Below are positions 9,347-16,338 of a stretch of 64,000 nt of DNA, piece by piece (position 1 is the stretch's first letter; every line of letters starts with the position of its first letter). A model generated the notes under the pieces. The model did no database searches and was not told where the DNA came from. It was given only the letters and a program-made list of their open reading frames with translations. This stretch comes from Chryseobacterium limigenitum (GTDB taxonomy: Bacteria; Bacteroidota; Bacteroidia; Flavobacteriales; Weeksellaceae): assembly GCF_900114875.1 (NCBI RefSeq), contig NZ_FPKW01000006.1:1-64000 (forward strand), read 5' to 3'. Position numbers and translations under genes: made by a program.

Positions 9347-10285
9347 ATGAAAAAATATATAAGCAGTCTTTTAGTTTTAGTTTCGGGGTTTGCATTTTCC
9401 CAAACTATTCTAAACGCTTCTTCTCCTGAGGAGTTTAGACAGATGAGAGCTGAGAATAAACAAAAAGTTGGAGATACTATCGTTGACAAAACAGTGAAGC
9501 CTTTGGAATATGGTTTTGTAGATGATAAAGATATCTTAAAAAGTATGTTTGTTTGGGAGATTATTGATATGAATGATAAGATCAATCAGCCATACTATTA
9601 TGATAATCCGGATGGATTATTGGCTACTCAAACAAGATCTTTATATCAATTGTTACTTGATGCAGCTATTACTGGAAAGATTCAGGAGGTATATGACGAC
9701 GAGAACTTTGTAACTAAACTTTCTCCTGAAGGAATTCAGAAGAGATTAGAAAGTGTAAGAGTCTCTGATGCAGCTATTGATATTCTTAACTCGGGAAGAC
9801 AACTGACTGAGCAAGAGAAGAAAGAATATACAGATATCTTTAAAACAACTACAGATAAGGTTAAGGTTCTTAAAATTATGGGTATGTGGTTTATCGATAA
9901 AAGAGATGGACAAATGAAATACAGACCTCTTGGTATCGCAGCAATGGGTCCAGATCCGGCTGTTCAAGGCAGAACAGGACCAGACGGACAGCCGTTGGTT
10001 GGAGCTGATGAATTGATCGATTTGTTCTGGGTTTATTATCCTAGTGCAAGAGATGTTTTAGCAAATAACTTTGTTTATAACAGAAAGAACTCATCTGCTG
10101 ACCTATCATTTGATGATTTATTGAATGCAAGAAGGTTTTCTTCTGTAATCTACAAATCTTCAAGCGGTTTAGGAGATGGAGTTATCAAAGACTATATTCC
10201 TAGAAATGCTGATGAGCAGATTGAAGAAAGCGACAGAATTAAGGAGCAAATTCTTCAAATGGAAAATGATATGTGGAATTACTAA
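9347..10285 (+). CDS. gldN: Type IX secretion ring protein GldN
   Basis: GldN (PorN) is the periplasmic partner of GldK in the type IX secretion ring. It has a clear signal peptide (KKYISSLLVLVSGFAFSQ, cleavage after about residue 19) and the conserved stretches MFVWEIIDMNDKINQP and FWVYYPSARDVL. At 312 residues it is the usual size. It starts 24 bp after gldM and is the last gene of the cluster, closed by a strong terminator at 10308-10336. No second gldN paralogue (gldO) is present next to it. Confidence 0.96.
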   Translation: MKKYISSLLVLVSGFAFSQTILNASSPEEFRQMRAENKQKVGDTIVDKTVKPLEYGFVDDKDILKSMFVWEIIDMNDKINQPYYYDNPDGLLATQTRSLYQLLLDAAITGKIQEVYDDENFVTKLSPEGIQKRLESVRVSDAAIDILNSGRQLTEQEKKEYTDIFKTTTDKVKVLKIMGMWFIDKRDGQMKYRPLGIAAMGPDPAVQGRTGPDGQPLVGADELIDLFWVYYPSARDVLANNFVYNRKNSSADLSFDDLLNARRFSSVIYKSSSGLGDGVIKDYIPRNADEQIEESDRIKEQILQMENDMWNY

Positions 10286-10307
10286 ATTTCACTTGATATT
10301 TATAGAA

Positions 10308-10336
10308 AACCTGAGTACTTTTACTCAGGTTTTTTT
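10308..10336 (+). terminator. Intrinsic terminator of the gldKLMN operon
   Basis: A perfect 10-bp stem AACCTGAGTA / TACTCAGGTT with a 4-nt loop is followed by a run of 7 T. The T run ends only 3 bp before the ATG of the next gene. Confidence 0.9.
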
Positions 10337-10339
10337 ATT

Positions 10340-11374
10340 ATGAAAAAGGTAGATTATATAATTGTAGGAGATGGATATGCGGGGCTCTTTTTTGCTCATC
10401 AATTAATAAAGAATAATAAGTCGTTTGTACTGTATTCGGATGGGAAAAAGAGTGCTTCCCAGATTTCTGCGGGGATTATTAATCCCGTAGTACTTAAGAA
10501 ATTCACAACCTTTTGGAAAGCTCAGGAACAGATAGATTTTCTTAAAAATTCTCTTAAAGAAATTGAAACCTATACTGGCAGAAATTATTTAATTGAAGCT
10601 CCTATCCACAGGATTTTCCACGACGAAAATGAACAGAATCTTTGGCTTAAAAAATCGGGAAATGAAGATTTAATTAATTTTTTAGATAAGGATTTTAAAC
10701 ATTTAGATGTAGTAAAAAATTCTTTCAGTACAGGAATGGTTAATCAATCTGCAAGGCTTGATGTAAATAGTTTTTTCACCGATTTCTTTAGTTATTTTGA
10801 ACAAAATTCTCACTTAATAAAAGAGAAATTTGATTATACTAAATTGAATACATCCGAAAATACCTATAAGAATGTCAGTTTTAAGAACATCCTTTTCTGC
10901 GAAGGAATGGGTGTGAAAGATAATCCCTATTTTTTTGACATTGCTGTAATTCCGAATAAAGGGCATCATATTAAAGTAAAACTTTCTACTCCGATTTCTG
11001 AAAATATTACGATCAAAAAGAAACATTTTCTGTTTCCAACTTATAACGGTTTATATTTTTATGGCGGTACTTACGACAGAGAACAGTTGCATCATCACAT
11101 AGACGATTCTGCAGTTGAGCAATTGGTCAAAGGATTATCGGAATTTTATCCCTACGATTTTGCAGTTGAGGAAGTAAATTTCGGTTTTAGGCCTACTGTG
11201 AAGGATCGGAGACCGATTATCGGGCGACACCATCAAAATAAAAACTTATACGTTTTTAACGGCCTTGGAGCGCGCGGAATTCTGAACGGCTGTTACTTTT
11301 CAAAAAGTTTATATAATTTTATTGAAAATAGTATTCCTTTGGATGAGGAGGTATCTTTGGATCGATTTCAATAA
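10340..11374 (+). CDS. FAD-dependent amino-acid-oxidase-family oxidoreductase
   Basis: The 344 residues begin with a dinucleotide-binding Rossmann fold (DYIIVGDGYAGLFFA, glycine motif at residues 9-14). The C-terminal half has the DAO-family signature, with GFRPTVKDRRPIIGRH near 290 and NGLGARGILNGCYFS near 315. The family oxidises amines, amino acids or related CH-NH substrates with FAD; the substrate here cannot be told. The start is fixed by the Rossmann motif so close to residue 1. Its ATG is 3 bp after the gldN terminator, so there is almost no room for its own leader (see findings). It faces the HTH pair on the other strand, with a shared hairpin between them. Confidence 0.85.
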   Translation: MKKVDYIIVGDGYAGLFFAHQLIKNNKSFVLYSDGKKSASQISAGIINPVVLKKFTTFWKAQEQIDFLKNSLKEIETYTGRNYLIEAPIHRIFHDENEQNLWLKKSGNEDLINFLDKDFKHLDVVKNSFSTGMVNQSARLDVNSFFTDFFSYFEQNSHLIKEKFDYTKLNTSENTYKNVSFKNILFCEGMGVKDNPYFFDIAVIPNKGHHIKVKLSTPISENITIKKKHFLFPTYNGLYFYGGTYDREQLHHHIDDSAVEQLVKGLSEFYPYDFAVEEVNFGFRPTVKDRRPIIGRHHQNKNLYVFNGLGARGILNGCYFSKSLYNFIENSIPLDEEVSLDRFQ

Positions 11375-11396
11375 AGCTGATAGCTTAAATATAAAA

Positions 11397-11427
11397 TGGG
11401 CGAAGAATTGAAATAAATCTTCGCCCA
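11397..11427 (-). terminator. Terminator between convergent genes (HTH pair 1 / FAD oxidoreductase)
   Basis: Perfect 10-bp stem TGGGCGAAGA / TCTTCGCCCA. On the minus strand it is followed by ATTTTATATTT, so it best serves the HTH pair 1 transcript, but it can work in both directions. Confidence 0.75.
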
Positions 11428-11464
11428 ATCTTAAAATATTAATTAAAATTGCTTCTTAGTAATA

Positions 11465-11821
11465 TTAAGCCGCAAATATTTTCTTCCATTTGGTGATTGT
11501 ATTCCGGCTCATTCTCAGGTCTCTTGCCAACTCTGAATTATTCAGATTGTTTTTCTTCTGAATTTCCAATATTTCAATCACAGTTTCTTTGTCGTAAGAT
11601 CTATGAGATTGATTGAATATTTGAGTTTCTTTATCCTCGGTCCCGAATATTTTTTCATTAAGATTAAGAATATCCAAACTGGATAATTCTTTTTTATTCA
11701 ATATGTTTTGGCACTCTTTTTCTTTTTCAGGATATTTCATCTGTATCATATCATTGAAGATCCTTTTATAGTCCGGCACGTTTGAAATGTTCTTGTCCAT
11801 AAGGTTACTATTTTCCGTCAT
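11465..11821 (-). CDS. Small HTH protein B1 (second gene of HTH pair 1)
   Basis: A 118-residue protein with a C-terminal helix-turn-helix (LNNSELARDLRMSRNTITKWKK, about residues 93-114) like the DNA-binding parts of transposases. No catalytic DDE or HUH residues follow, since the protein ends right after the motif. Its central block, with IFG, DKET, FNQ and HRSYDK, is nearly the same as in the 116-residue protein at 15452-15802, so the two are paralogues. It overlaps the end of the upstream gene by 14 nt, which suggests translational coupling. It is probably a DNA-binding regulator or a domesticated transposase relic; the real function is unknown. Database names such as 'transposase' would be misleading. 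Confidence 0.7.
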   Translation of the reverse strand: MTENSNLMDKNISNVPDYKRIFNDMIQMKYPEKEKECQNILNKKELSSLDILNLNEKIFGTEDKETQIFNQSHRSYDKETVIEILEIQKKNNLNNSELARDLRMSRNTITKWKKIFAA

Positions 11822-12254
11822 TACTATTTATTTTATACTTGGCGATCCACTTATATAAAGTGGTTTTTGGTATTTTATATTCTTTTATAACCTGCGTTTT
11901 TGTTTTCTTTTTAGTTTCAATAAGCTCTATTATAAAATCAATTATTTCTTTGGTGTAAATATTTTTTCTAAACTGAGGTAGACTTGTTTTTTCTAATTTT
12001 GAATGATTAGATTTTGATGATGACTGTGGTGAATAGAGAATTAAATGCTGAGAATATATTCTGAAAAAATCATACTCAAGCAACTTACTCCATTTTAATA
12101 AGTGATCAGAATCTAAAGAATCACTCCTGTACATTCTATTAATCAGTAGCTCATCACAGTTGAAGAAATTACAAATTCTGGAAATATTAATATTGCATTC
12201 TGTAACTCTTTTCTTTATTAATGATCCTATATGTATGTTTTTTAAATTATGCAT
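11808..12254 (-). CDS. Two-domain HTH protein A1 (first gene of HTH pair 1)
   Basis: About 148 residues from the chosen ATG at 12254 (start MHNLKNIHIGSLIKKRV). The open frame extends 17 codons further to 12305, but the paralogue at 15814-16278 starts at the same point, which decides the start. The N-terminal half looks like a Cro/XRE-type helix-turn-helix module ending in the very conserved LLKWSKLLEYDFFRIYSQ. After a Ser-rich linker comes LPQFRKNIYTKE and a transposase-like HTH (KTQVIKEYKIPKTTLYKWI). No enzyme motif is present. A TAACATTTG box lies directly upstream, leaving almost no leader. Its product and that of the next gene are inferred to work together because the pair is duplicated as a unit. 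Confidence 0.7.
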   Translation of the reverse strand: MHNLKNIHIGSLIKKRVTECNINISRICNFFNCDELLINRMYRSDSLDSDHLLKWSKLLEYDFFRIYSQHLILYSPQSSSKSNHSKLEKTSLPQFRKNIYTKEIIDFIIELIETKKKTKTQVIKEYKIPKTTLYKWIAKYKINSNDGK

Positions 12255-12511
12255 AATGCAAATGTTAGTAAAAGTGTTTTGAAAATTATAGAATAATATT
12301 CTCAAAATAATTTAATGGGTTGATAGCTAAAAGCTCTAGCAAATTTATAATAGATTAATGGTAAATCTATTACTACAATTATACTTGAATTTTGTAATAG
12401 ATTAATTTGCAGGTTTTTATGTATTTATTAGATTTAATGAATGAGTATTTTTTTGCCAATTAATGATATAATTTCGCTCTATTTTTGTTATTCGCCCTGA
12501 AAATATCAGAG

Positions 12512-12543
12512 TGAATAAATAATGTAAGCTGAGTATTTATTCA
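12512..12543 (-). terminator. Short hairpin G
   Basis: Perfect 10-bp inverted repeat TGAATAAATA / TATTTATTCA with a 12-nt loop, about 260 bp upstream of HTH gene A1. The tail on the minus strand is only weakly T rich (CTCTGATATTTTC), so termination is uncertain. Confidence 0.4.
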
Positions 12544-12621
12544 TTAGGAATTACTGTAATTTCATTTAACCAAACTCTTTTAGAATTAGTGTGACCTCAT
12601 TAATATGAATGTGTTTAAATC

Positions 12622-12700
12622 TCTTTTAAAATAAAAGGATGCAGATACGTCAATTTCAAATCGGGATGACTTTTTAATATCAATATATCTGCAAGCCTTT
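12622..12700 (-). ncRNA. Candidate structured RNA / repeat element A
   Basis: On the minus strand the outer stem is AAAGG..GCAGATA / TATCTGC..CCTTT, an inner stem GTCA/TGAC encloses the loop, and TTTTATTTT follows. The apical sequence AGTCATCCCGATTT differs from that of element C at only two of 14 positions. No promoter box was recognised directly upstream. Confidence 0.4.
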
Positions 12701-12822
12701 CTAATTTGCTTACTTCGAAAAAAAATTTCACAAAGACTAAACTTGTAAGCAAATTTTAATAAATCGGATTATATAATATCTTAAAAAAATAAGAGTGTTT
12801 TTCTTGAAAATTAATAATATTT

Positions 12823-12862
12823 AAAAAAAGGTAGTAAGCTTACTTGTAGTTCACTTACTACC
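12823..12862 (-). terminator. Short hairpin B, intrinsic terminator
   Basis: Perfect 9-bp stem GGTAGTAAG / CTTACTACC with a 15-nt loop, followed on the minus strand by 7 T. It lies about 40 nt after element C, so it could end a transcript that reads through C. Confidence 0.65.
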
Positions 12863-12900
12863 AACCCTTATTATAAATAAACTTGTAGTTTTTCTTTTAA

Positions 12901-12970
12901 AAAAGAGGAAGCAAACACTCATATAAATTGGGATGAGTCTTTATATTAAATATTTGCATTCCTACTTCCA
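12901..12970 (-). ncRNA. Candidate structured RNA / repeat element C
   Basis: Minus-strand order: GTGGAAGTAGGAATGCAAA, then a loop with inner stem ACTCAT/ATGAGT carrying ACTCATCCCAATTT, then TTTGCTTCC and TCTTTTTT. The outer stem is GGAAtGCAAA / TTTGCTTCC with one bulge. The 5' box closely matches those of elements E and F. Confidence 0.45.
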
Positions 12971-13057
12971 CTTCACTCTAATTAAGTTGTAAATTATTAA
13001 TAAAGTAAAATTTAAAATAACCTTATTATGTCTTTCTATTAATTTTTTAATTTTATA

Positions 13058-13095
13058 AAATAGTGAGTGTTTTATTTGGGTTACACTCACTATTT
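13058..13095 (-). terminator. Short hairpin H, possible end of a ~95-nt RNA
   Basis: Perfect 13-bp stem AAATAGTGAGTGT / ACACTCACTATTT with a 12-nt loop, then ATTTTATAAAATT on the minus strand. A second small hairpin TTCCTT/AAGGAA (13098-13117) comes just before it. The nearest promoter-like box upstream on this strand is at 13157-13164. Confidence 0.55.
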
Positions 13096-13156
13096 AATTC
13101 CTTATTAAGCTAAGGAAACAAAATTTGTGTTTTGAAATACTAACTTGAATGTGGTA

Positions 13157-13195
13157 CAAATGTATAGTCAATTTTTGAATAATATGGTACTGCAA
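13157..13195 (-). promoter_or_regulatory. Promoter with upstream TTGCAGTA box
   Basis: Minus-strand TACATTTG (13164 to 13157) fits TAnnTTTG. The octamer TTGCAGTA lies 23 nt upstream (13195 to 13188). The same octamer at the same distance precedes TACATTTG at 19193-19231. Transcription would run left into hairpin H. Confidence 0.5.
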
Positions 13196-13306
13196 ATTTA
13201 CTTACTGTATTTACTTATTTGATTTTTAGACGTTTATGTTTTGTTGAGTAGTAGTTTTGACGTAAGGCAAAATAATAGTTTTGAGGAGTTATTATCTGGA
13301 AAGTCA

Positions 13307-13341
13307 CAAAAAAACCTTCGAAATATTTCATTCAAAGGTTT
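13307..13341 (-). terminator. Terminator of the TPR-HTH regulator at 13366-14784
   Basis: On the minus strand AAACCTT pairs with AAGGTTT around an inner GAAATATTTC palindrome, followed by a T run (TTTTTTTG). It lies 25 bp after the stop codon. Confidence 0.8.
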
Positions 13342-13365
13342 AAAAATTCTTTTTTAGCAAAGAAA

Positions 13366-14784
13366 CTATAGCTCCATCATCCATTTATTAAGATCAACAT
13401 CAGACGGAAGGTCTAGTTTTTTTCTCAATCGGTATTTTCTTGATTCAATGGTACGGATTGAAATGTTTTTGTATTGCGCAATTGTTTTAGTGGAAAGATT
13501 AAGCCTCAAAAAAGCGGAAAATCTTATATCATTTGCCGAAAGGTTAGGATATTTTGTCGTCAAAGTTTCATAAAACTCGGGATATACTTCCTTGAAACGC
13601 GTCAGGAAAAAGGGATCATTGGTCATGGCAAGTTTAGATAAATCTTCAAAAGCTTCGTTGAGTTTGCTTTTTAGCTCATCCGTTTCGTTCATGGTTTCGA
13701 TAATTATTTCTTCAGCATGTTTCTGCTTTTTGATGTATCTTCTTGTGAGGATGATAACGACAACAATTGCTGCTGCTACAACTCCGGATATTAAGATAAA
13801 ATATTTTAATCTTTCACTTTTTTCTTTCTCGTTTTCCGTGTGGATGATCTTATCGACCGGTATTTTCAAAGCTTCTCTTTCAGATCTAGCGATGCTGTCG
13901 TTAATGTTGGAATATTTTTGAAGATATTCATTCTTTTTCTCGATATCATCAAGAGAATCATAGGTAATGGAAATCAGTTTATAGACATTTTTAATATCAC
14001 TTTTTCTCGAAATCTGTTTAGAAATGGCCAGAGATCTAAGATAATAATCCAAAGCTTTCTGATAATCTTTTTTTGCAGTATGCAGTTTGCCAAAAGTAAG
14101 GAGGGTCATAGATTTTTGATAATGACTAAAATCACCACTCATTTGGCTTGCTTTATTTAGGTAATATTCGGCGGAATCTGTTTTTTTATTTTTAATAAAA
14201 TTTTCAGCCATATAAATATAAGTAAGTGGCTGAACCGCCATTTTTAGACGTTTTTTCAATGTAGAATTGATAGAATCTGTATCACGAAGTTCTTCAAAAT
14301 TAGCTATTTTCCAGGTGTAATAAAAGTATAAAAGTTTTTCTCTTTCCTTTCTGTCAGAGATTTTTTTTGCAAAGTAAATAGAAGTATCAAGGCTGGCGTT
14401 AGACTGATCCAAAAGCCCAAGAGAAGCATAATTTCTTGCATATTCTCCATACATTCTTGCGCACAGAGTAGGATTTTTTATTTTTCTTAATTCTGTTTCT
14501 GCATTTTCCAGATATTTCAGACTTTCTTTATATCTGTGAAGGTTCCAGAACAGGCCGCCGATATTAATATAAGCTGCTATTATACCGTTCTTATTATTTT
14601 TCTTTTCGTAGTTTTTTATTGCATTATTATTAAGTTCTATGCTTTTCATAATGTTACCTTCTGTTCTGTATTTTTCAGAGAGGCTGTCGAGCTCTTTTAT
14701 AGAATATACTTGTGCATCATAGTTGCCTATAAATAATAGGACGAGAACATATAATGTTTTTTTAACGTGGGATTTTAAAAACAT
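13366..14784 (-). CDS. TPR-repeat membrane regulator with C-terminal LuxR-like HTH
   Basis: 472 residues: an N-terminal signal or anchor helix (KTLYVLVLLFIGNYDAQ), tetratricopeptide-type helices from about residue 30 to 300, one transmembrane helix at about 318-345, a short coiled segment, and a C-terminal helix-turn-helix (SANDIRFSAFLRLNLSTKTIAQYKNIS, then TIESRKYRLRKKL). The protein thus senses in the periplasm and binds DNA in the cytoplasm, a type common in Flavobacteriia. The ligand and target are unknown. It has its own promoter box at 14804-14811 and terminator at 13307-13341. It is a distant paralogue of the protein at 16761-18473 and of the remnant at 18894-19117. Confidence 0.85.
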   Translation of the reverse strand: MFLKSHVKKTLYVLVLLFIGNYDAQVYSIKELDSLSEKYRTEGNIMKSIELNNNAIKNYEKKNNKNGIIAAYINIGGLFWNLHRYKESLKYLENAETELRKIKNPTLCARMYGEYARNYASLGLLDQSNASLDTSIYFAKKISDRKEREKLLYFYYTWKIANFEELRDTDSINSTLKKRLKMAVQPLTYIYMAENFIKNKKTDSAEYYLNKASQMSGDFSHYQKSMTLLTFGKLHTAKKDYQKALDYYLRSLAISKQISRKSDIKNVYKLISITYDSLDDIEKKNEYLQKYSNINDSIARSEREALKIPVDKIIHTENEKEKSERLKYFILISGVVAAAIVVVIILTRRYIKKQKHAEEIIIETMNETDELKSKLNEAFEDLSKLAMTNDPFFLTRFKEVYPEFYETLTTKYPNLSANDIRFSAFLRLNLSTKTIAQYKNISIRTIESRKYRLRKKLDLPSDVDLNKWMMEL

Positions 14785-14803
14785 GACTTGTGGTTTTGCA
14801 ATA

Positions 14804-14811
14804 CAAAAGTA
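14804..14811 (-). promoter_or_regulatory. Putative -7 box of the TPR-HTH regulator
   Basis: Minus-strand TACTTTTG fits TAnnTTTG, about 20 bp before the ATG at 14784. The leader would be about 13 nt. Confidence 0.5.
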
Positions 14812-14925
14812 GTTTTTATAGTATATTATTGTATGATTTACAGATATAATTTATTATTATTTATTTGTTCTTAATATAAATTGAATTGTTTTTATCTGAT
14901 TTTTAGATTCATTCTTTAATTTGAA

Positions 14926-14990
14926 ACAAAAAAAGAGGGAGGATCACTTAAAATTGGAGATCAAAATTAAGTGTCCGCATTCTCTTTCAA
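14926..14990 (-). ncRNA. Candidate structured RNA / repeat element D
   Basis: Minus strand: outer stem AAAGAG / CTCTTT, inner stem CACTTAA / TTAAGTG, then TTTTTTTG. The apical GATCTCCAATTT resembles the ATCCCAATTT of element C. It is the most diverged member and the one closest to the TPR regulator promoter. Confidence 0.4.
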
Positions 14991-15001
14991 ACTTATTTTT
15001 T

Positions 15002-15025
15002 AAGACTTTATGAAGTCTTTTTTTT
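15002..15025 (+). terminator. Plus-strand terminator-like hairpin between elements D and E
   Basis: AAGACTT / AAGTCTT with a 4-nt loop, followed by 8 T on the plus strand. No plus-strand gene precedes it, so its purpose is unclear. Confidence 0.45.
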
Positions 15026-15049
15026 CATTTCATATAAAGATCATTCATC

Positions 15050-15126
15050 TTAAAAAAAAATAGAATGCAGGTGCTAACACCGGATTATGGATCATGAGTC
15101 AGGTTCCTGCATTTCTATTCCCACTT
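15050..15126 (-). ncRNA. Candidate structured RNA / repeat element E
   Basis: Minus strand: GTGGGAATAGAAATGCAGG, loop containing GACTCATGATCC, then CCTGCATTCTATT followed by 9 T. The outer stem is 13 bp with a single bulged base, the strongest of the family. It starts about 45 nt after the end of element F on the same strand. Confidence 0.45.
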
Positions 15127-15157
15127 TACTATTACTATGAAGATGTTTTTTTCAAAT

Positions 15158-15245
15158 TCTAAAATAGGACGCAAATAAACAATGTAAAAAGAGATGAGTT
15201 TCTTCATTGATAATTATCTGTGCTTCCTATTTCCATTAAATAATT
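15158..15245 (-). ncRNA. Candidate structured RNA / repeat element F
   Basis: Minus strand: ATGGAAATAGGAAGCA, a large loop with inner CAATG/CATTG and AACTCATCTC, then TGCGTCCTATTTTAG. The outer stem is AAATAGGA / TCCTATTT plus GCA/TGC. The tail is only moderately T rich. Confidence 0.4.
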
Positions 15246-15451
15246 ATATGTTGGATGATGGGTTAAAAATTTTAAAAAGGACATTTACATTCAGTAAGGC
15301 ATCATTAAGGCAAAAATAGATGGCTGATTTTTCTATAGACCTTTCGATTTGGGGGAACACTAATAATAAAACACAAATAAAAATCAATACATTCTATATT
15401 TTGTCTTTACATATATTAGATTGTGTTTTTAAAGATTGTTTTTCATTATTG

Positions 15452-15802
15452 CTATGCCTTAAAAGAATGCAAATGCCTGTTTGAAAAATGTTTTTTCCAC
15501 TTGGTAACCGAATTTCGGCTGAGTTTGAAATGGTTGGCTAATTGGGTGTTGTTTAAGTTGTTTTTATCTTGGTAATCAAGTATTTCCAGAATGGTATTTT
15601 TGTCGTAAGAACGGTGCATCTGGTTAAAAACGAGGGTTTCTTTATCCTTGATTCCGAAAATTATATTGTTGAGTTTAATTACATCAAGCATAGAAAGATC
15701 TGCTTTTTTTAAGATAGTATTGCACTGATCTTCTTTGTGAGGATGATCTCTTGCTATAATATCAGTATAGATTCTTTTGTAGTTTGGGGTTACTCTTTTC
15801 AT
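15452..15802 (-). CDS. Small HTH protein B2 (second gene of HTH pair 2)
   Basis: A 116-residue paralogue of the protein at 11465-11821. It shares NYKRIYTDII, LSMLDVIKLN, IFGIKDKET, NQMHRSYDK and the C-terminal HTH (NNTQLANHFKLSRNSVTKWKK). Like its relative it lacks any transposase catalytic domain, so it is better seen as a DNA-binding protein. It starts 11 bp after the end of gene A2. No terminator is obvious right after its stop; the next hairpin downstream on the strand is element F. Confidence 0.7.
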   Translation of the reverse strand: MKRVTPNYKRIYTDIIARDHPHKEDQCNTILKKADLSMLDVIKLNNIIFGIKDKETLVFNQMHRSYDKNTILEILDYQDKNNLNNTQLANHFKLSRNSVTKWKKHFSNRHLHSFKA

Positions 15803-15813
15803 GTTGTATTGTT

Positions 15814-16278
15814 TTAATAATTAGACTGTATTTTTATTTTTTTCTCCAATTCGTGGTTTCTGTATTTTACGATCCATCGGTGAAGCGTTGTTTTCGGGAT
15901 ACCATATTGATCTATTATTTCGCTCATATTTTTCTCTCCCGATTGTATCAATTCTACCATAAAATCTATAACTTCTTTAGTATAAATATTTTTTCTAAAT
16001 TGCGGGAGCGCACTGGTTTTTTCTCTGTCTGCACTGTAAGCATTACTTGGTGGCGAAAAAAGAATAAGGTGTTGTGAGTATATTCTGAAAAAATCATATT
16101 CTAATAACTTGCTCCATTTCAGCAGAATATTTGCTTCTAGACTTTCAGATTCATACATTTCTTCAATTTCTTCTTCTGTACAGCTGAAAAAATTACATAC
16201 TCTGGGAATTTCTATTTCGGATTCAGTAACTCTCTGTCTAATTAGATTCCCTACATCGATATTTTTAAAAGACTTCAT
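15814..16278 (-). CDS. Two-domain HTH protein A2 (first gene of HTH pair 2)
   Basis: 154 residues, colinear with A1 over the whole length: FKNIDVGNLIRQRVTE at the start, NFFSC near 30, then LLKWSKLLEYDFFRIYSQ identical to A1, a variable Ser/Ala linker, LPQFRKNIYTKE identical, and a transposase-type HTH (IDQYGIPKTTLHRWIVKY). The tail is Lys rich. The conserved central block and the identical QFRKNIYTKE segment suggest a contact site shared by the family. A TAGATTTG promoter box is at 16331-16338. Function is unknown; DNA binding is inferred from the two HTH-like parts. Confidence 0.7.
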   Translation of the reverse strand: MKSFKNIDVGNLIRQRVTESEIEIPRVCNFFSCTEEEIEEMYESESLEANILLKWSKLLEYDFFRIYSQHLILFSPPSNAYSADREKTSALPQFRKNIYTKEVIDFMVELIQSGEKNMSEIIDQYGIPKTTLHRWIVKYRNHELEKKIKIQSNY

Positions 16279-16330
16279 AACATTATTATTTAGAGTTAAA
16301 AAACTGTTTTTGTTCCTGTAAAACTTTAAA

Positions 16331-16338
16331 CAAATCTA
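16331..16338 (-). promoter_or_regulatory. Putative -7 box of HTH pair 2
   Basis: Minus-strand TAGATTTG fits TAnnTTTG. The predicted leader is about 46 nt, longer than for HTH pair 1. Confidence 0.5.

Larger units (their letters stand above)
12255..13306. other. 1-kb gene-free region with five minus-strand hairpins
   Basis: There is no coding frame here that I would support. The stretch lies upstream of HTH pair 1 and downstream of the TPR regulator. It contains, in minus-strand order, hairpins H (13058-13095), C (about 12901-12970), B (12823-12862), A (12622-12700) and G (12512-12543). Long (A, C) and short (B, G, H) hairpins alternate and most have a T run on the minus strand. A promoter-like TACATTTG is at 13157-13164. 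The base composition is very AT rich. Confidence 0.6.
14812..15451. other. 640-bp gene-free region with hairpins D, E and F
   Basis: It lies between HTH pair 2 and the TPR regulator, all on the minus strand. There is no supportable coding frame. Three long hairpins of the A/C family (D, E, F) occur within 320 bp, plus a small plus-strand terminator-like hairpin at 15002-15025. The 15245-15451 part has no clear structure beyond a short AAAAAT/ATTTTT inverted repeat. Confidence 0.6.

Noticed and set aside
12255..12305. 17-codon N-terminal extension of HTH protein A1
   Set aside because: The paralogue A2 starts at the equivalent internal ATG, and a promoter-like TAACATTTG lies inside the extension.
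13140..13260. Short plus-strand ORFs in the AT-rich gap
   Set aside because: Composition-driven open frames without start context or homologue; the region is better explained by the promoter and hairpins.
11465..16278. Complete insertion sequences
   Set aside because: No DDE or HUH transposase, no terminal inverted repeats bordering the gene pairs and no target-site duplication were seen.
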